NCBI RefSeq assembly: GCF_905404315.1
Contig: NC_066312.1
Span: forward strand, 17,657,001-17,721,000
Source: Leptidea sinapis
Taxonomy: Eukaryota; Arthropoda; Insecta; Lepidoptera; Pieridae
Reading direction: 5' to 3'
DNA length: 64,000 bases
Numbering within the stretch: position 1 is the first letter of the stretch; every line of letters begins with the position of its first letter. Below the pieces are notes generated by a model. It was given only the letters and a program-made list of their open reading frames with translations, searched no databases and was not told the origin of the DNA. The position numbers and the translations under genes were made by a program. This document shows, in pieces, positions 23,114-33,691 of the stretch.

Positions 23114-23347
23114 TTGGATCCGGCAAACTACAGGCCTATTGCTATTACCTCCCTACTCTCCAAAATCATGGAGAGCATAATTAACCACCAGCTCTTGGTA
23201 TACCTTGAGGGTCACCAGTTGAACAACGACCGGCAGTACGGCTTTCGCCATGGTCGGTCGACTGGCGATCTTCTGGTATACCTAACACATAGATGTGCGG
23301 CAGCTATTGAAAGCAAAGGGAAGGCCTGGCAGTTAACCTGGATATAG
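23114..23347 (+). pseudogene. Family A RT finger segment
   Basis: Reads LDPANYRPIAITSLLSKIME-type RT block 1-2 and RQYGFRHGRSTGDLLVYL. It is continuous upstream with KKGDSLDP once the 2-nt loss near 23040 is allowed for, so the ATG at 23114 is internal and not a real start. The frame is broken again near 23321-23328, where AAGGCCTGGCAG is one base shorter than needed to reach the next block (ALAVNLDIAKAFDRVWH). This second break is shared with the copy on the minus strand at 29.16 kb. Confidence 0.85.
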
Positions 23348-23499
23348 CGAAGGCCTTTGATCGTGTATGGCACAAGGCGCTCCTCGCAAAACTTCCATCA
23401 TTTGGGCTTCCCGAGAGCTTATGCAAGTGGACCTCCAGCTTCCTCACTGGGCGCAGCATACAGGTCGGTGTCGACGGTTATTGCTCGAATCCCAAGCCC

Positions 23500-24483
23500 G
23501 TGAACGCTAGAGTGCCCCAAGGCTATGTGCTATCTCCCACGCTGTTTCTTCTGCATATCAATGATATGTTGGACACTGCCAACATACATTGCTATGTAGA
23601 CGACAGCACTGGTGATGCCGTATACACGGGCCATGCAGGTCTCTCTCGGGAAAACGTCGAGCAGTGCCGGGAGAAACTTGTGTCTTCTATCGAGTCCTCT
23701 CTCGAGAAGGTCGCGGAATGGGATAAGTTGAACCTTGTCCAATTTAACCCCCAGAAGACTCAAGTTTGCGCGTTTACCACTAAAAAAATCCTATTTGCCG
23801 TATCACCGCTCTTCGAGAACACTTCCCTCAAAGCCTCGCCGAGTATCGGAATACTGGGTCTCGAAATCTCGGGCGACTGCCAATTCCGTGGCCATCTGGA
23901 GGGCAAAGCCAAATTGGCTTTGAAGAAACTGGGCGTCATAAATAAAGCACGGCAATACTTCATGTCGGCCCACATTCTAGCGCTCTACAAAGCGCAGGTC
24001 CGGCCTCACATGGAGTATTGCTGTCATCTCTGGTCTGGCGCACCCCAATATCAGCTCGATCCATTTGACCGCGTGCAACGCAGAGCAGCTCGAATTGTCT
24101 GGGACCTAGCGCTCTGTGAACGGCTGGATCACTTGGCGTTGCGTACAGACGTCGCTTCATTGTGTGTCTTCTACCGCATTTATCACGGGGAGTGTTCTGA
24201 AGAGCTGTTCATCCTGATTCCTCCCGCCGAATTTCACCTTCGCACAACACGCCACAAGTTACGATATCATCCCCACCATCTGGATGTGTGGCGGTCCTCC
24301 ACAATGCGGTTTTCAAGGAGCTTTCTTCCTCGTACTACGAAGCTGTGGAATGAGCTTCCTTGTTCGGTGTTTCCGGGACGATACGACATGGGTACCTTCA
24401 AGAAAAGCGCGTACACCTTCCTTAAAGGCCGGCAACGCTCTTGTGATTCCTCTGGTGTTGCAGGAGAGTGTGGGCGGCGGTGA
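23500..24483 (+). CDS. Family A RT palm, thumb and C-terminus (327 aa shown)
   Basis: The frame is really open from about 23330, giving LDIAKAFDRVWHKALLAKL (catalytic D of motif A). It continues with VPQGYVLSPTLFLLHINDML and the motif C box CYVDDS, where YVDD replaces the commoner YADD. The PQGYVL form has Y where most LINEs have S. The C-terminal part has the typical W-containing segment (CCHLWSGAPQYQ...DRVQRRAARIV) and LPRTTKLWNELP near the end. It would carry out cDNA synthesis at the nicked target. The first ATG at 23500 is not the natural start. Palm residues look intact. Confidence 0.85.
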   Translation: MNARVPQGYVLSPTLFLLHINDMLDTANIHCYVDDSTGDAVYTGHAGLSRENVEQCREKLVSSIESSLEKVAEWDKLNLVQFNPQKTQVCAFTTKKILFAVSPLFENTSLKASPSIGILGLEISGDCQFRGHLEGKAKLALKKLGVINKARQYFMSAHILALYKAQVRPHMEYCCHLWSGAPQYQLDPFDRVQRRAARIVWDLALCERLDHLALRTDVASLCVFYRIYHGECSEELFILIPPAEFHLRTTRHKLRYHPHHLDVWRSSTMRFSRSFLPRTTKLWNELPCSVFPGRYDMGTFKKSAYTFLKGRQRSCDSSGVAGECGRR

Positions 24484-24540
24484 TCACTTAACACCAGGTG
24501 ACCCGTACGCTCGTTTGTCCTCCTATTCCATAAAAAAAAA

Positions 24541-24633
24541 CAGCAATATACCATATTTTCCCGATCCGATACGACTAAGGGACCTTCAAGCCTGTTGTTC
24601 AAAACATGCTGACCTCTGGTATTACCGGCACAA
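24541..24633. other. Sequence between LINE tail and hairpin
   Basis: About 90 bp, nothing recognised. Confidence 0.4.
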
Positions 24634-24725
24634 ATATCCACGAGCACGCGCTCGTGGATATATGCCCCACCACTTCGAATTACGTGAGCCTCTTGTCCGT
24701 TTGCCACTCTTTTATAAATAAAAAC
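24634..24725. repeat. 12-bp perfect hairpin in a second retroelement tail
   Basis: ATATCCACGAGC (24634-24645) and GCTCGTGGATAT (24650-24661) are exact reverse complements with loop ACGC. The following AATTACGTGAGCCTCTTGTC ... TTTTATAAATAAAA looks like the 3' end of another lepidopteran retroelement. The hairpin may be part of that element or a junction product. Confidence 0.6.
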
Positions 24726-25784
24726 TGCATAAACCTAAAATTTTCCATGAAGTTCCAACATAAAAGAGTATTAGGTATGTAACCTTTGTACCTGGAAGCG
24801 AATTTTGAGTAACGTTAGTTGGTGACTACATTCATTTCAATAAAATTGCTTTTTGTGCACCGTTGGGTTTTAATATACGACTCGTTGGAATAGAATTCAA
24901 TAGCCAATATTCTGACTAAAGCCCGGACAACAAAGTAAGATCAAAGGGTTTCGCAACAAAAATTCCTTTCAATACTCTGTAACATACAGCATGTATTTTA
25001 AAAATAAATCAGGCACATTTTACGTCCGACTTTTATTCAAAATGTTTACGTATAACAATTATTTGGTACTAAGACCTAACTAAATTTATTAGAATTTGAT
25101 TATTTAACTATAAGAATAGGAGGCCTAACACGCTCCATCTGTTTGTATGTGATCATGTGATGTTTTGCAATACTGGAGGAATTGCATGAACTGCTGAAGA
25201 TGCAGTAGAGTATTTTGTAATCTCACTTCAGCATAGCCATTAAATTGTTAACACTGCTAGCAATGCGGAATAGGCACTATGGCAGTATCTTTCCCATTCA
25301 ACTTAAGAAAACACCGCAGAAGTTAGGACATACATTCTGCACGCGTTATTCCTAAAGCTTTTTATTATTTATTACATTTTGTAAAAATGTACACTTAAAT
25401 AAAACAAAAATAATCTATTTAATAATTTCTAATCTTTGAAACATAAAATTACTTTTTTTTTTAATTAAATGCATTATATAAAATAGGCCAAACTAGATAG
25501 TTAGCAATTTTGTTTATAACATGCAGAATTAATTGCAAGCGCCGACTCAATACAGTCTTGAATGTAAGGTAAGGTGAGCGTAAACATGTCCGCTACCAGT
25601 AGACTGGGAGACGAGATTATTATAGAAACGAAGGCTATTGAAGGCTTGGAGTGAAGCGAAATGCGAAGCTTAAGATCGACAGGGAAAACAAAACACTATT
25701 CATCTTACTCTTAATATGTAAAATTTAATAATAGCAAACTGAACACATCATATAATTATTAAAATATATATACTCGTATAAATA
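24726..25784. other. Gene-free stretch
   Basis: AT-rich; no ORF or repeat recognised. Confidence 0.45.
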
Positions 25785-26073
25785 CTAGCTGACCCAGCAA
25801 ACGTTGTATTGCCGATATTAAAATCGCGATACAAAAGTAACTGTTGATCGTAGATGGGTGAAAATTTGATTTTTTTTAATGTTGACTAACATAATCAAAC
25901 AAATTAAAAAAAAAATCGTGTGGACCACTCTTAACATTTAGGGGAATGAAAAATAAATGTTATCCGATTCTCAGACCTACCCAATATGCACTCAAAATTT
26001 CATGAGAATCGGTCCAGCCGTTTCGAAGGAGTTTAACTACAAACACCGCGACATGAGAATTTTATATATAAGA
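25785..26073 (-). mobile_element. Non-autonomous Helitron, 289 bp
   Basis: Read on the minus strand it starts TCTTATATATAAAATTC and ends TTTGCTGGGTCAGCTAG. The flanking bases are A and T as required for Helitron insertion (A at 25784 and T at 26074 on the plus strand). A short subterminal pair (GCAA/TTGC) precedes the end. The last 11 bases (GGGTCAGCTAG) match the element at 16925-17142, so both probably use the same helicase. Interiors differ. No protein is encoded. Confidence 0.8.
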
Positions 26074-26877
26074 TTAATGTATGCATGCTTTATTTATAGC
26101 TATAAAATATGTTATTATACGCGAATAATACCTATGTATTGCCATAGTTTCCGTCGTAAGCTAATTAATAGTTCTACCGACCGGCTTCCGTTTCGCTCGT
26201 TGCTGGGTTATTATTATTCCCTAACTTTGTCGTCCCAAATAACATGAATGAATACATTTAATGACCTAACTTTATTCAAGTATTAGAATCGTATATGTAT
26301 ATATATAGAATGCAACAGTTAGTTTTACTACTTTAAGAAAAAATAGGATATTGGGATATATAATTACTTTGCAAGTGGACCATGAGCTCCCTCAGTGGGT
26401 GTAGCCCTCAACGCTGGATTTCGGCAAGACTGTATGGTATATCCTCACACTAAATAGTGGCTTTCAGTGCGTTTTTCATGCGTCCAACTGTTAGCACTGC
26501 TGGAGATATGCTGAATTTCATTTTAAGATTGTGATTTTAGACCACCGTATGTAACGCTTGTTCTTGTGAAGTCCACTCGAGTAGAATAAGGAATCGCATA
26601 TAGGAAGAGCAACATATATAAGACTGGTGTGTTGTCTCCTCTCGTTTCTTCTATTTACACTGATTTAATCTTTTTCATTTAATTTTTAAATAAGTTATAG
26701 TAAGTATAATAATAAATTTAATTAAGTCTTTCTTCTCTATACAATTTGGATGCTCTCTAGATTTAGGCTCACTCATCATTTGAGAATCTTACATCAACAC
26801 TTGGCTTACTAAATGCAGATGGAAATAATATCACTAATTGGTGTGAGATGTATGGAGCTCACAAACAAAACAAGACA
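26074..26877. other. Gene-free stretch with possible LINE scrap
   Basis: TTGCAAGTGGACCATGAGCT near 26370 weakly recalls family A RT sequence. CATATATAAGACTGG near 26612 is TATA-box-like with no ORF. Confidence 0.35.
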
Positions 26878-26945
26878 GATACTGGGGTACGCCAGACCAG
26901 AGATGACAGCAATACTCCATATGTGTCGAACCTGCACTTGATGAT
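26878..26945 (-). mobile_element. Family A LINE scrap, about 65 bp
   Basis: GATACTGGGGTACGCCAGAC and CCAGAGATGACAGCAATACT match the family A C-terminal coding region on the minus strand (compare 28449-28510). It ends in a TGATGATGATGAT run. Confidence 0.8.
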
Positions 26946-27281
26946 GATGATTTGTGAAAGAGCCCGAGCATGAATCTTCATTCCTCTAGATAATTTAATT
27001 GATTCCTTTTAGAATTTCGGTGAATCCTGGATTTACAGCAATAACTGACTTTTTGGTTCTAACAGCACTCAGCCGCTCGGTCAGATTGGCTAGCTCTCCT
27101 CAGACAAATCTCGATAAGTTTTCATTAATTACCCACCATACTGATTTTTCCAATTTGCAAATTAAATGATTCACATTTTATAATTAATGCAAATGTAGTA
27201 AGCAAATTATTATTAGAATTAATACATTTATCACTTTCGAGCTTTGCCTTTAGCACTTAGTAATTTTAACGAATAGATTTA

Positions 27282-27484
27282 CGGCAGTTTCCAATAACCT
27301 ATCTATCCTTAGATTAACTTACTAGACGTAGACAAATCTATCCTTTTACGCTTACTTACATTTTAATAACCTATCGACGTAAAGCATTGGACTGTATATT
27401 GGACATAACTATGGATAGATAAGATCTTGTCATTAAACGGTGACAGCAATGTATCCGTAACTAGAGATAGGTTATTGACAGCCG
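27282..27484. mobile_element. Harbinger-like MITE, 203 bp, TTA target duplication
   Basis: Terminal inverted repeats begin CGGC: CGGCAGTTTCCAATAACCTA at the left, and CGGCTGTCAATAACCTATCT reading in from the right. The element is flanked by TTA at 27279-27281 and 27485-27487. A 3-bp TTA/TAA duplication and TIRs of about 30 bp are typical of PIF/Harbinger elements. No transposase is encoded. Confidence 0.75.
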
Positions 27485-27487
27485 TTA

Positions 27488-27968
27488 AAATATTTCGATA
27501 ATATTAAAATGATTGGAACGCCAATTAGCGCGGCGGTGCGCGGGTTAGGAGAGGAGGTGAGGAGCCGTTTGTGAAGAAATTTGGATATATATAGTTAGAA
27601 GCCTGGGGAATGTTACTTTTAAATCAATAAAAGACGTGGGCATAACCACGAGTGAAAGCCAATATATTTTTTATAATTTTGTCTTTACTTTCGGTGTCCT
27701 TCCACCGCGACCCGCTCTCGCCTCTCGCCTCCTCACGACTCAAGCACATCTCACCTATGTATGTAGTTACATACCTATCTGGGATGACACCGACTCCAAA
27801 AATTACAATAATCGTATCTAGAATTAGATTAATTAATTAGATTGTATAAAAATACGCAATTATTTTAATACTTTTTAGTGTATATTATATCTATTGTTTA
27901 GGAATAGTGTTTCTGAAGTCGGTTGTTTTTTGTTATTAAATTTTTTTTATGATTTTTAGTGAATTTGA
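27488..27968. other. Gene-free stretch with promoter-like motif
   Basis: TTTGGATATATATAGTTAG near 27582 followed about 50 bp later by CAATAAAAG resembles an LTR or pol II promoter plus poly(A) signal. No matching second LTR was seen. GAAGTCGGTTGTTTTTTGTT near 27917 looks like a common lepidopteran repeat end. Confidence 0.35.
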
Positions 27969-30798
27969 TTTTTTTTTATGGAATAAGAGGACAAACGAGC
28001 GTACCTGGTGTTAAGTGATCACCGCCGCCCGCACTCTCTTGCAACACCAGAGGAATCACAAGAGCGTTGACGGCCTTTAAGAAGGTGTACGCGCTTTTCT
28101 TGAAGGTACCCATGTCGTATCGTCCCGGAAACACAGCACAAGGAAACTCATTCCAGCTTCGTAGTACGAGGAAGAAAGCTCCTTGAAAACCGCACTGTGG
28201 AGGATGCCCACACATCCAGATGGTGGGAATGACATCCTAACTTGTGGTGTGTCGTGCGAAGGTGAAATTCGGCGGCAGGAATCAGGTTGAACAGCTCTTC
28301 GGAACACTCCCCGTGATAAATGCGGTAGAAGACACACAATGAAGCGACGTCTGTACGCAACGCCAAGTGATCCAGCCGTTCACAGAGCGCTAGGTCCCCG
28401 ACAATTCGAGCTGCTCTGCGTTGCACGCGGTCAAATGGATCGAGCTGATACTGGGGTGCGCCAGACCAGAGATGACAGCAATACTCCATGTGAGGCCGGA
28501 CCTGCGCTTTGTAGAGCGCTAGAATGTGGGCCGACATGAAGTATTGCCGTGCTCTATTTATGACGCCCAGTTTCTTCGAAGCCAATTTGGCTTTGCCCTC
28601 CAGATGGCCACGGAATTGGCAGTCGCTCGAGATTTCGAGACCCAGTATTCCGATACTCGGCGAGGCTTTGAGGGAAGTGTTCTCGAAGAGCGGTGATACG
28701 GCAATTTTTTAGTGGTAAACGCGCAAACTTGAGTCTTCTGGGGGTTAAATTGGACAAGGTTCAACTTACCCCATTCCGCGACCTTCTCAAGAGAGAACTT
28801 GATAGAAGACACAAGTTTCTCCCGGCACTGGTCGACGTTTTCCCTAGAGAGACTTGCATGGCCCGTGTATACAGCATCACCAGTGCTGTCGTCTACATAG
28901 CAATGTATGTTGGCAGTGTCCAACATATCATTGATATGCAGAAGAAACAGCGTGGGAGATAGCACATAGCCTTGGGGCACTCTAGCGTTCACGGGCTTGG
29001 GATTCGAGCGATAACCGTCGACAACGACCTGTATGCTGCGCCCAGTGAGGAAGCTGGAGGTCCACTTGCATAAGCTCTCGGGAAGCCCAAATGATGGAAG
29101 TTTTGCTAGGAGCGCCTTGTGCCATACACGTTCAAAAGGCCTACGCTATATCCAGGCTAACTGCCAGGCCTTCCCTTTGCTTTCAATAGCCGCCGCCCAT
29201 CTATGTGTTAGGTATACCAGAAGATCGCCAGTCGACCGACCATGGCGAAAGCCGTACTGCCGGTCGTTGATCAACTGGTGACCCTCAAGGTATACCAAGA
29301 GCTGGCGGTTAATTATGCTCTCCATGATTTTGGAGAGTAAGGAGGTAATAGCAATAGGTCTGTAGTTTGCCGGATCCAAACTGTCTTCTATTTTTACGAT
29401 CGGATGGACAAGGGCTGACTTTCATGAATCAGGGACTACGCCTTTTGAATAAGAGTGCCGGAATACACGCGTTAGCACCGGCGTCAACTCATGGGCACAC
29501 GTCCTAAGCACGATTGGAGAAATGCCATCTGGCCCGCTCGACTTCCTGACGTCCAACGAAAACAGAGCTCGCCTAACAGTTTTCTGACGGAATGGAGCTC
29601 TGACACCGCGGGATGGTCGGCGGTGTTTTTCCGTTGTCGTCAAGAGTCGAGTTTAGACAAAAAGAGTGCACAGGAGATCGGCTTCCTCTTTTGCCGTATG
29701 GGCCAGGGTGTCATTCCTCATGTGTAACGGCGGCATGGACGGCTGGTTAAAGTTACCATGAGCAGCTTTCGACAACGACCAGAACTTGCGTGTTCCGGTC
29801 GGGTAGCTGGAAAGCTGCTCGCCAATTTTGACGACGTGCTTCGATTTCGCACGGGAGATTTACCGCTTAAAAATCTGGAGGCACGGTTATATTTCCTCTT
29901 CAGAACTTTGCAGTTCGGATCCTTTGAGCCCAGCGCCGCAACCCAAGTTCGATACGCCTGTTTATTGCAGTCAGATGCTGCTTCAACTGACGCATCGAAG
30001 CAGGGCTGTGATCTGCCACCGATCGGTACTACAGAGCTTGGTAAAAAAATATCCATGCCCTGCAGTATCACATCGATAGGATCATCGGAAGGGAAACAAT
30101 CCCTGCCCTAAGGGTAGGACGCAAAAAAAGAACGCATCCTATCCCAATCTGCTGACTTGTAGTGCCAAACGCGGTGGGTCGCTGGACGTTCCGAGAGGGG
30201 CGTCGACAGAGACCTGGTAACCATCGGAATGTGTAGTCAGCAGAAGACCTAATAAGGACGGCATGTGGCGATCCACATCCGGGAGCCGCGTTGGCGACTC
30301 AACCAATTGGGATAGACCATACGCCAATGCAAAATTATGCACAGATCGCCCTGCGTAGTCTGTAGTACGTGATCCAAGCCATTCGGCATTATGCCCGTTG
30401 AAATCACCCAAGACTACGATTTCAGCGGAGGGGATCTGAGTAAGCACGTCATCAAATGCCGCTTGAACGCAGCCCATGAGGTGATCCGTTTCTGCGTTAC
30501 CACTATGAGACCTGTTACCACGCATAGATGCGGACGCGGTCCTCTTAGACAGGTCCGTACCCTCAAAATTGCCGACACGGCGACAGCAGATATCCTCCTT
30601 AAAGTAGACACATACCCATATGAGGGATGAAATTATGCTCAATTTTGTACCCGGGGTACGTTAAATATGACCTAACTATCGCTAGGTCGAGATATCTGCG
30701 TCTCCGTAAGGAAACACAAGGCCGGCTGCGCCGTACAGAAGTCCACATTAAGCGTGGAGCGGGGTGCCGTGTTTGTCCTTAGATATGCGTGGTACTGT
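27969..30798 (-). mobile_element. Second long family A LINE copy, 5'-truncated and broken
   Basis: The minus-strand reading starts near 30798 and ends at 27969 in an A-run (T-run on plus). It covers the endonuclease from just before its first block through the complete RT. Deletions are seen near 30757 (about 15 bp) and near 30180 (about 80 bp, removing sequence after the SDH region), besides several frameshifts. Recognisable pieces are VVLGDFNGHNAEW (30139-30642), FSLDVRKSSGPDGI (29422-29643), VPQGYVLSPTLF and CYVDDS (28558-28992), and the C-terminal CCHLWSGAPQYQ (28148-28585). By eye it is very similar to the copy at 21141-24540 and shares one RT frameshift with it. Confidence 0.9.
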
Positions 30799-31364
30799 TT
30801 ACTGAAATCCTTAAAATCTGTGCTTATACCTATCCTTCGATATGTCTATAATTTGTGTATACAAGCTGGCGTCTTTCCTGAAGTGTTTAAGAAAGGTTTA
30901 GTAAATCCTATCTATAAAAGTGGTGACAAAAATAGTGTTACTAACTATAATAGACCTATATGCGTGCTATCACCTTTATCCAAATTTTTGAAAAAATTAT
31001 AAATAAAAGACTACTGTCCTTTCTGAATTCAAATGATAGCTTGTAATCAATTTGGCTTCAGATCAGGGAAGTCCATGGAAGATGCAGTATTAGAATTTTC
31101 CAGATCAATTGTTTACAACATGAAAGTTAAGAAGAAATCAATCGGTATATCCTTAGACCTTTCTACAGCTTTTGACACTGTCTCTGTCCCTACCTTATTG
31201 GATAAACTTGAAGGCCTGGGTGTACGAGGAAAAGTACTCGATCTTTTCCAGAGCTACTTGAGCGATCGCCACCAAAGTGTTACTATAAACGGGGCCACAG
31301 GGTAGTGTGCTAGGACCTACTCTATTTTAACATATATTAACGATCTATGTAAACTCCAATTTTC

Positions 31365-31493
31365 AGATACTAAAATATGTGTAATTTAATTTTATGTAGT
31401 CGTAGTATTGTAAATATAGTTAAAAGATTTGTTTTAATTAATAATTGTTACAAAATTAAAGTCAAATATATCTATTTTACTAGATACTAAAAT
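31365..31493. repeat. 105-bp insertion with 12-bp direct repeat
   Basis: AGATACTAAAAT occurs at 31365-31376 and again at 31482-31493, exactly where the RT reading just before YADD is interrupted. The 105 bp between (31377-31481) is AT-rich and foreign to the RT frame. This looks like an insertion with target-site duplication, or a duplication made during repair. Confidence 0.75.
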
Positions 31494-32334
31494 TGTAACA
31501 TATGCTGATGACACTGTTTTGTTGATCTGTGGGGAAAATTGGGAGGTGGTTCGTGCAAAAGCTGAGTTAGTAATGCGCGTTGCTATGTGCTGGCTATCTA
31601 CAAACCTCCTAACACTTAATTTGGAAAAAACAAAGTTTATCACTATTGCACCTCTATTAGCCTCGCAACCAAACTCTTCAATTGTTTTGCAGGCTCATAA
31701 TTGTGTTTCTTCTCCACTTGATACATGTTCCTTTTCCTTTATTATGCGTGTCCACTTCACTAAATACCTGGGTGTCCTTGTTGACTCCCAATTATCATGG
31801 AAGCACCACATTGAAGCAGTGATGTCTCGTATAAGGAAACTAATATTTTTTTTAAAAAAAATTTAGGTCAAGTATAATAGATGCTCTAAGAATTGTGTAC
31901 TTTGCTTTAGCCCAATCTGTCTTATCATATTGTGTTGTTGCATGGGGTGCAGCTGGTAAGACCTTGATGCTGCGCCTTGAAAGAACGCAAAGAGCAGTGC
32001 TTAAGGTCACAGCCAATAAGCCTATAAGATTCCCTACGGTTGACTTATACGCTCTTTTGAAAGTATATTCAATAAGAAAACTTTTTTTTATCACATCTCT
32101 TATGATCCTGCTCTTCACATATGAAAAAGGAGAACTGACAAAGTCTGCAAGACGGAACAATCAAGATTAGATATAGTACGCCGTCATTTTAGCTATCTTA
32201 GTCCGATGTTGTATAATAAAATAAACAAAATCCTTAATTTATGCCCTTTAACATACAATGACTGTAAAAATAAACTTTCTAAATGACTTCTTAGTCTTAC
32301 ATACGACGAAGTTGAAGAATTGATCTAGTTCATA

Positions 32335-32415
32335 CACTGCGAGTAAACCCACATATACACACACATCACAGACATCACACACATAACACACATCAATCAC
32401 TCACACACACACCCG
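32335..32415 (+). repeat. CA-rich microsatellite-like tract
   Basis: Imperfect CACA/CACACAT units inside the 3' UTR of the family B LINE. Confidence 0.8.
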
Positions 32416-32744
32416 CGCCTAATTTTAGTATTATTTTATTGTGTTTCATTTATTATAGCACAAGCATAATCAAAATTGTCTGGAGTCTGGGCGCTGATAA
32501 CTGAGACACAGTCCGAGAGACTAATGCGGCTGTCAACTATAATTTAAATTATATATGCTTGTTACCTTAAATAAAGATTTATTATGTATTTAATTATAAA
32601 AGGTGATAAAGTCAGACAGACAGAAAGACATAGCTTTAAAATACATAGAGTTGGTGTCATTTCATAATAGACTGTTTATATAACACAAAATTAAAAAAAT
32701 ATAAATTCAGACGGAAGCTATATTCATATTTATTTATTATAGTT

Positions 32745-32880
32745 GCACAGAATGCCGCGAACCGAGCAAGACGATTACTGCTGGTAAATAATACGCCCTT
32801 TCTAAGCGAACCGGCGATTATGCTCGTCACCTTGATACATAAGATATTAAGTCTCGGAAACCTAGTCATTTTGCTGACCA
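32745..32880 (-). repeat. Degenerate family E repeat (tentative)
   Basis: ATGCTCGTCACCTTGATACA followed by TAAGATATTAAGTCTC resembles the central block of the family E repeats (compare 7587-7620). The rest is poorly preserved. Confidence 0.5.
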
Positions 32881-33690
32881 CAGACTAGAAAATGACGCAT
32901 AATCCGTAATCAACTAGCAACCACATAAACACAGTTTGTTATTTTTAAGTGATATCCCTCACTTCCGGCATTAAGTGTACAAATTTCATTTGTAACAAAA
33001 TACCACAACCGGAGATTTGAACAAGATATACCAAGATTTACATTCAACGCGTCACTTGGACGGTTGGCACATTTGTTTTGAGCGCTCGGACGGCACCCGA
33101 GAGGCGCTTAAATTTTGGTACAATTTAAGCCCCATACAAGTAAAAGATACACCAAATTTATAAAAAAATATATACTTATATTCCAAATATTTCTATCCCA
33201 AGTTCAGAAAAAAAAAATCCGTTAAATTAATCAATGAGTGAGAAACAAAAGTTAAAATAAAACATGTTTGGCATTATAAAACATGCAGTTGCAGTTAATT
33301 AATCTCCCGTTTATATGTACGATCCCTATTGAATTAATGAAAGGTTGTATTGTTCATAGTATTATTAAATTATAGTAACATTATGTAGTTAATTAATATT
33401 TTTCATGTACTTCGTAAATACAGCAAATTAAGAGCTTGACTACTTGACAAGACTTTAATTATTTTAAAATGATTTAATTATTATTAAATTCAGTAGACTT
33501 GATTTTTTGATTTAAAAACACGCTGGGCACTTTTGAGATGGGGGCGAAACTGAATATGCGAGAAGTAAATAATCTAAAAATTAAAATAAATAATATAAAT
33601 AATCTAAAAATCATTGAGAGAATAGTCAAATTCTATGTGAAAAATTATGAAGGCAATGATGACCCTGTCATATAGTTACAGTTATATATT
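32881..33690. other. Gene-free stretch
   Basis: Includes an unassigned moderately GC-rich segment (about 33050-33110). No ORF. Confidence 0.4.
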
Positions 33691-33691
33691 A

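Larger units (their letters stand above)
21141..24540 (+). mobile_element. Nearly full-length family A non-LTR retrotransposon
   Basis: The element starts about 21141 (GCCCTGTGCT, shared with the copy at 186) and ends in CCTATTCCATAAAAAAAAA at 24540. It has a leader of about 210 bp. An endonuclease-RT protein follows, split by two frameshifts, then a 3' UTR of about 50 bp with GGTGACCCGTACGCTCGTTT. No separate gag-like ORF1 is seen. The family belongs to the jockey/CR1 group by its APE-type endonuclease and RT style; the exact clade is unresolved. At least eight other pieces of the family occur in this window. Base composition is much GC-richer than the flanks. No clear target-site duplication was found. 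Confidence 0.9.
30799..32600 (+). mobile_element. Family B CR1/jockey-like LINE, RT to 3' end
   Basis: RT blocks in order: VNPIYKSGDKNSVTNYN (about 30900), CNQFGFRSGKSMEDAVLEF (31042), SIGISLDLSTAFDTVSVP (31140, motif A), QGSVLGPTLF (31302), VTYADDTVLL (31500, motif C) and TKYLGVLVDSQLSWKHHI (31760). The C-terminal VVAWGAAGKTLMLRLERTQR is at 31936. The frame breaks near 30960, 31020, 31305-31340 and 31866. The 3' UTR has CA-rich repeats (32335-32415) and runs to about 32600 in an A/T-rich tail. The endonuclease is missing because the copy starts abruptly at the end of the antisense family A element. Confidence 0.85.

Noticed and set aside
22341..24707. Several minus-strand ORFs (76-146 codons) opposite the RT region
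   Set aside because: Antisense shadows of GC-rich LINE coding sequence.
26365..26490. Possible RT scrap with GCAAGTGGACC
   Set aside because: About 30 bp with several mismatches and no second block in the right order.
27530..27640. Solo LTR candidate (TATA box, CAATAAAAG)
   Set aside because: No TG...CA ends, target duplication or partner LTR could be found.
28339..30630. Plus-strand ORFs within the antisense LINE copy
   Set aside because: Shadows of the minus-strand retrotransposon, mirroring those of the other copy.
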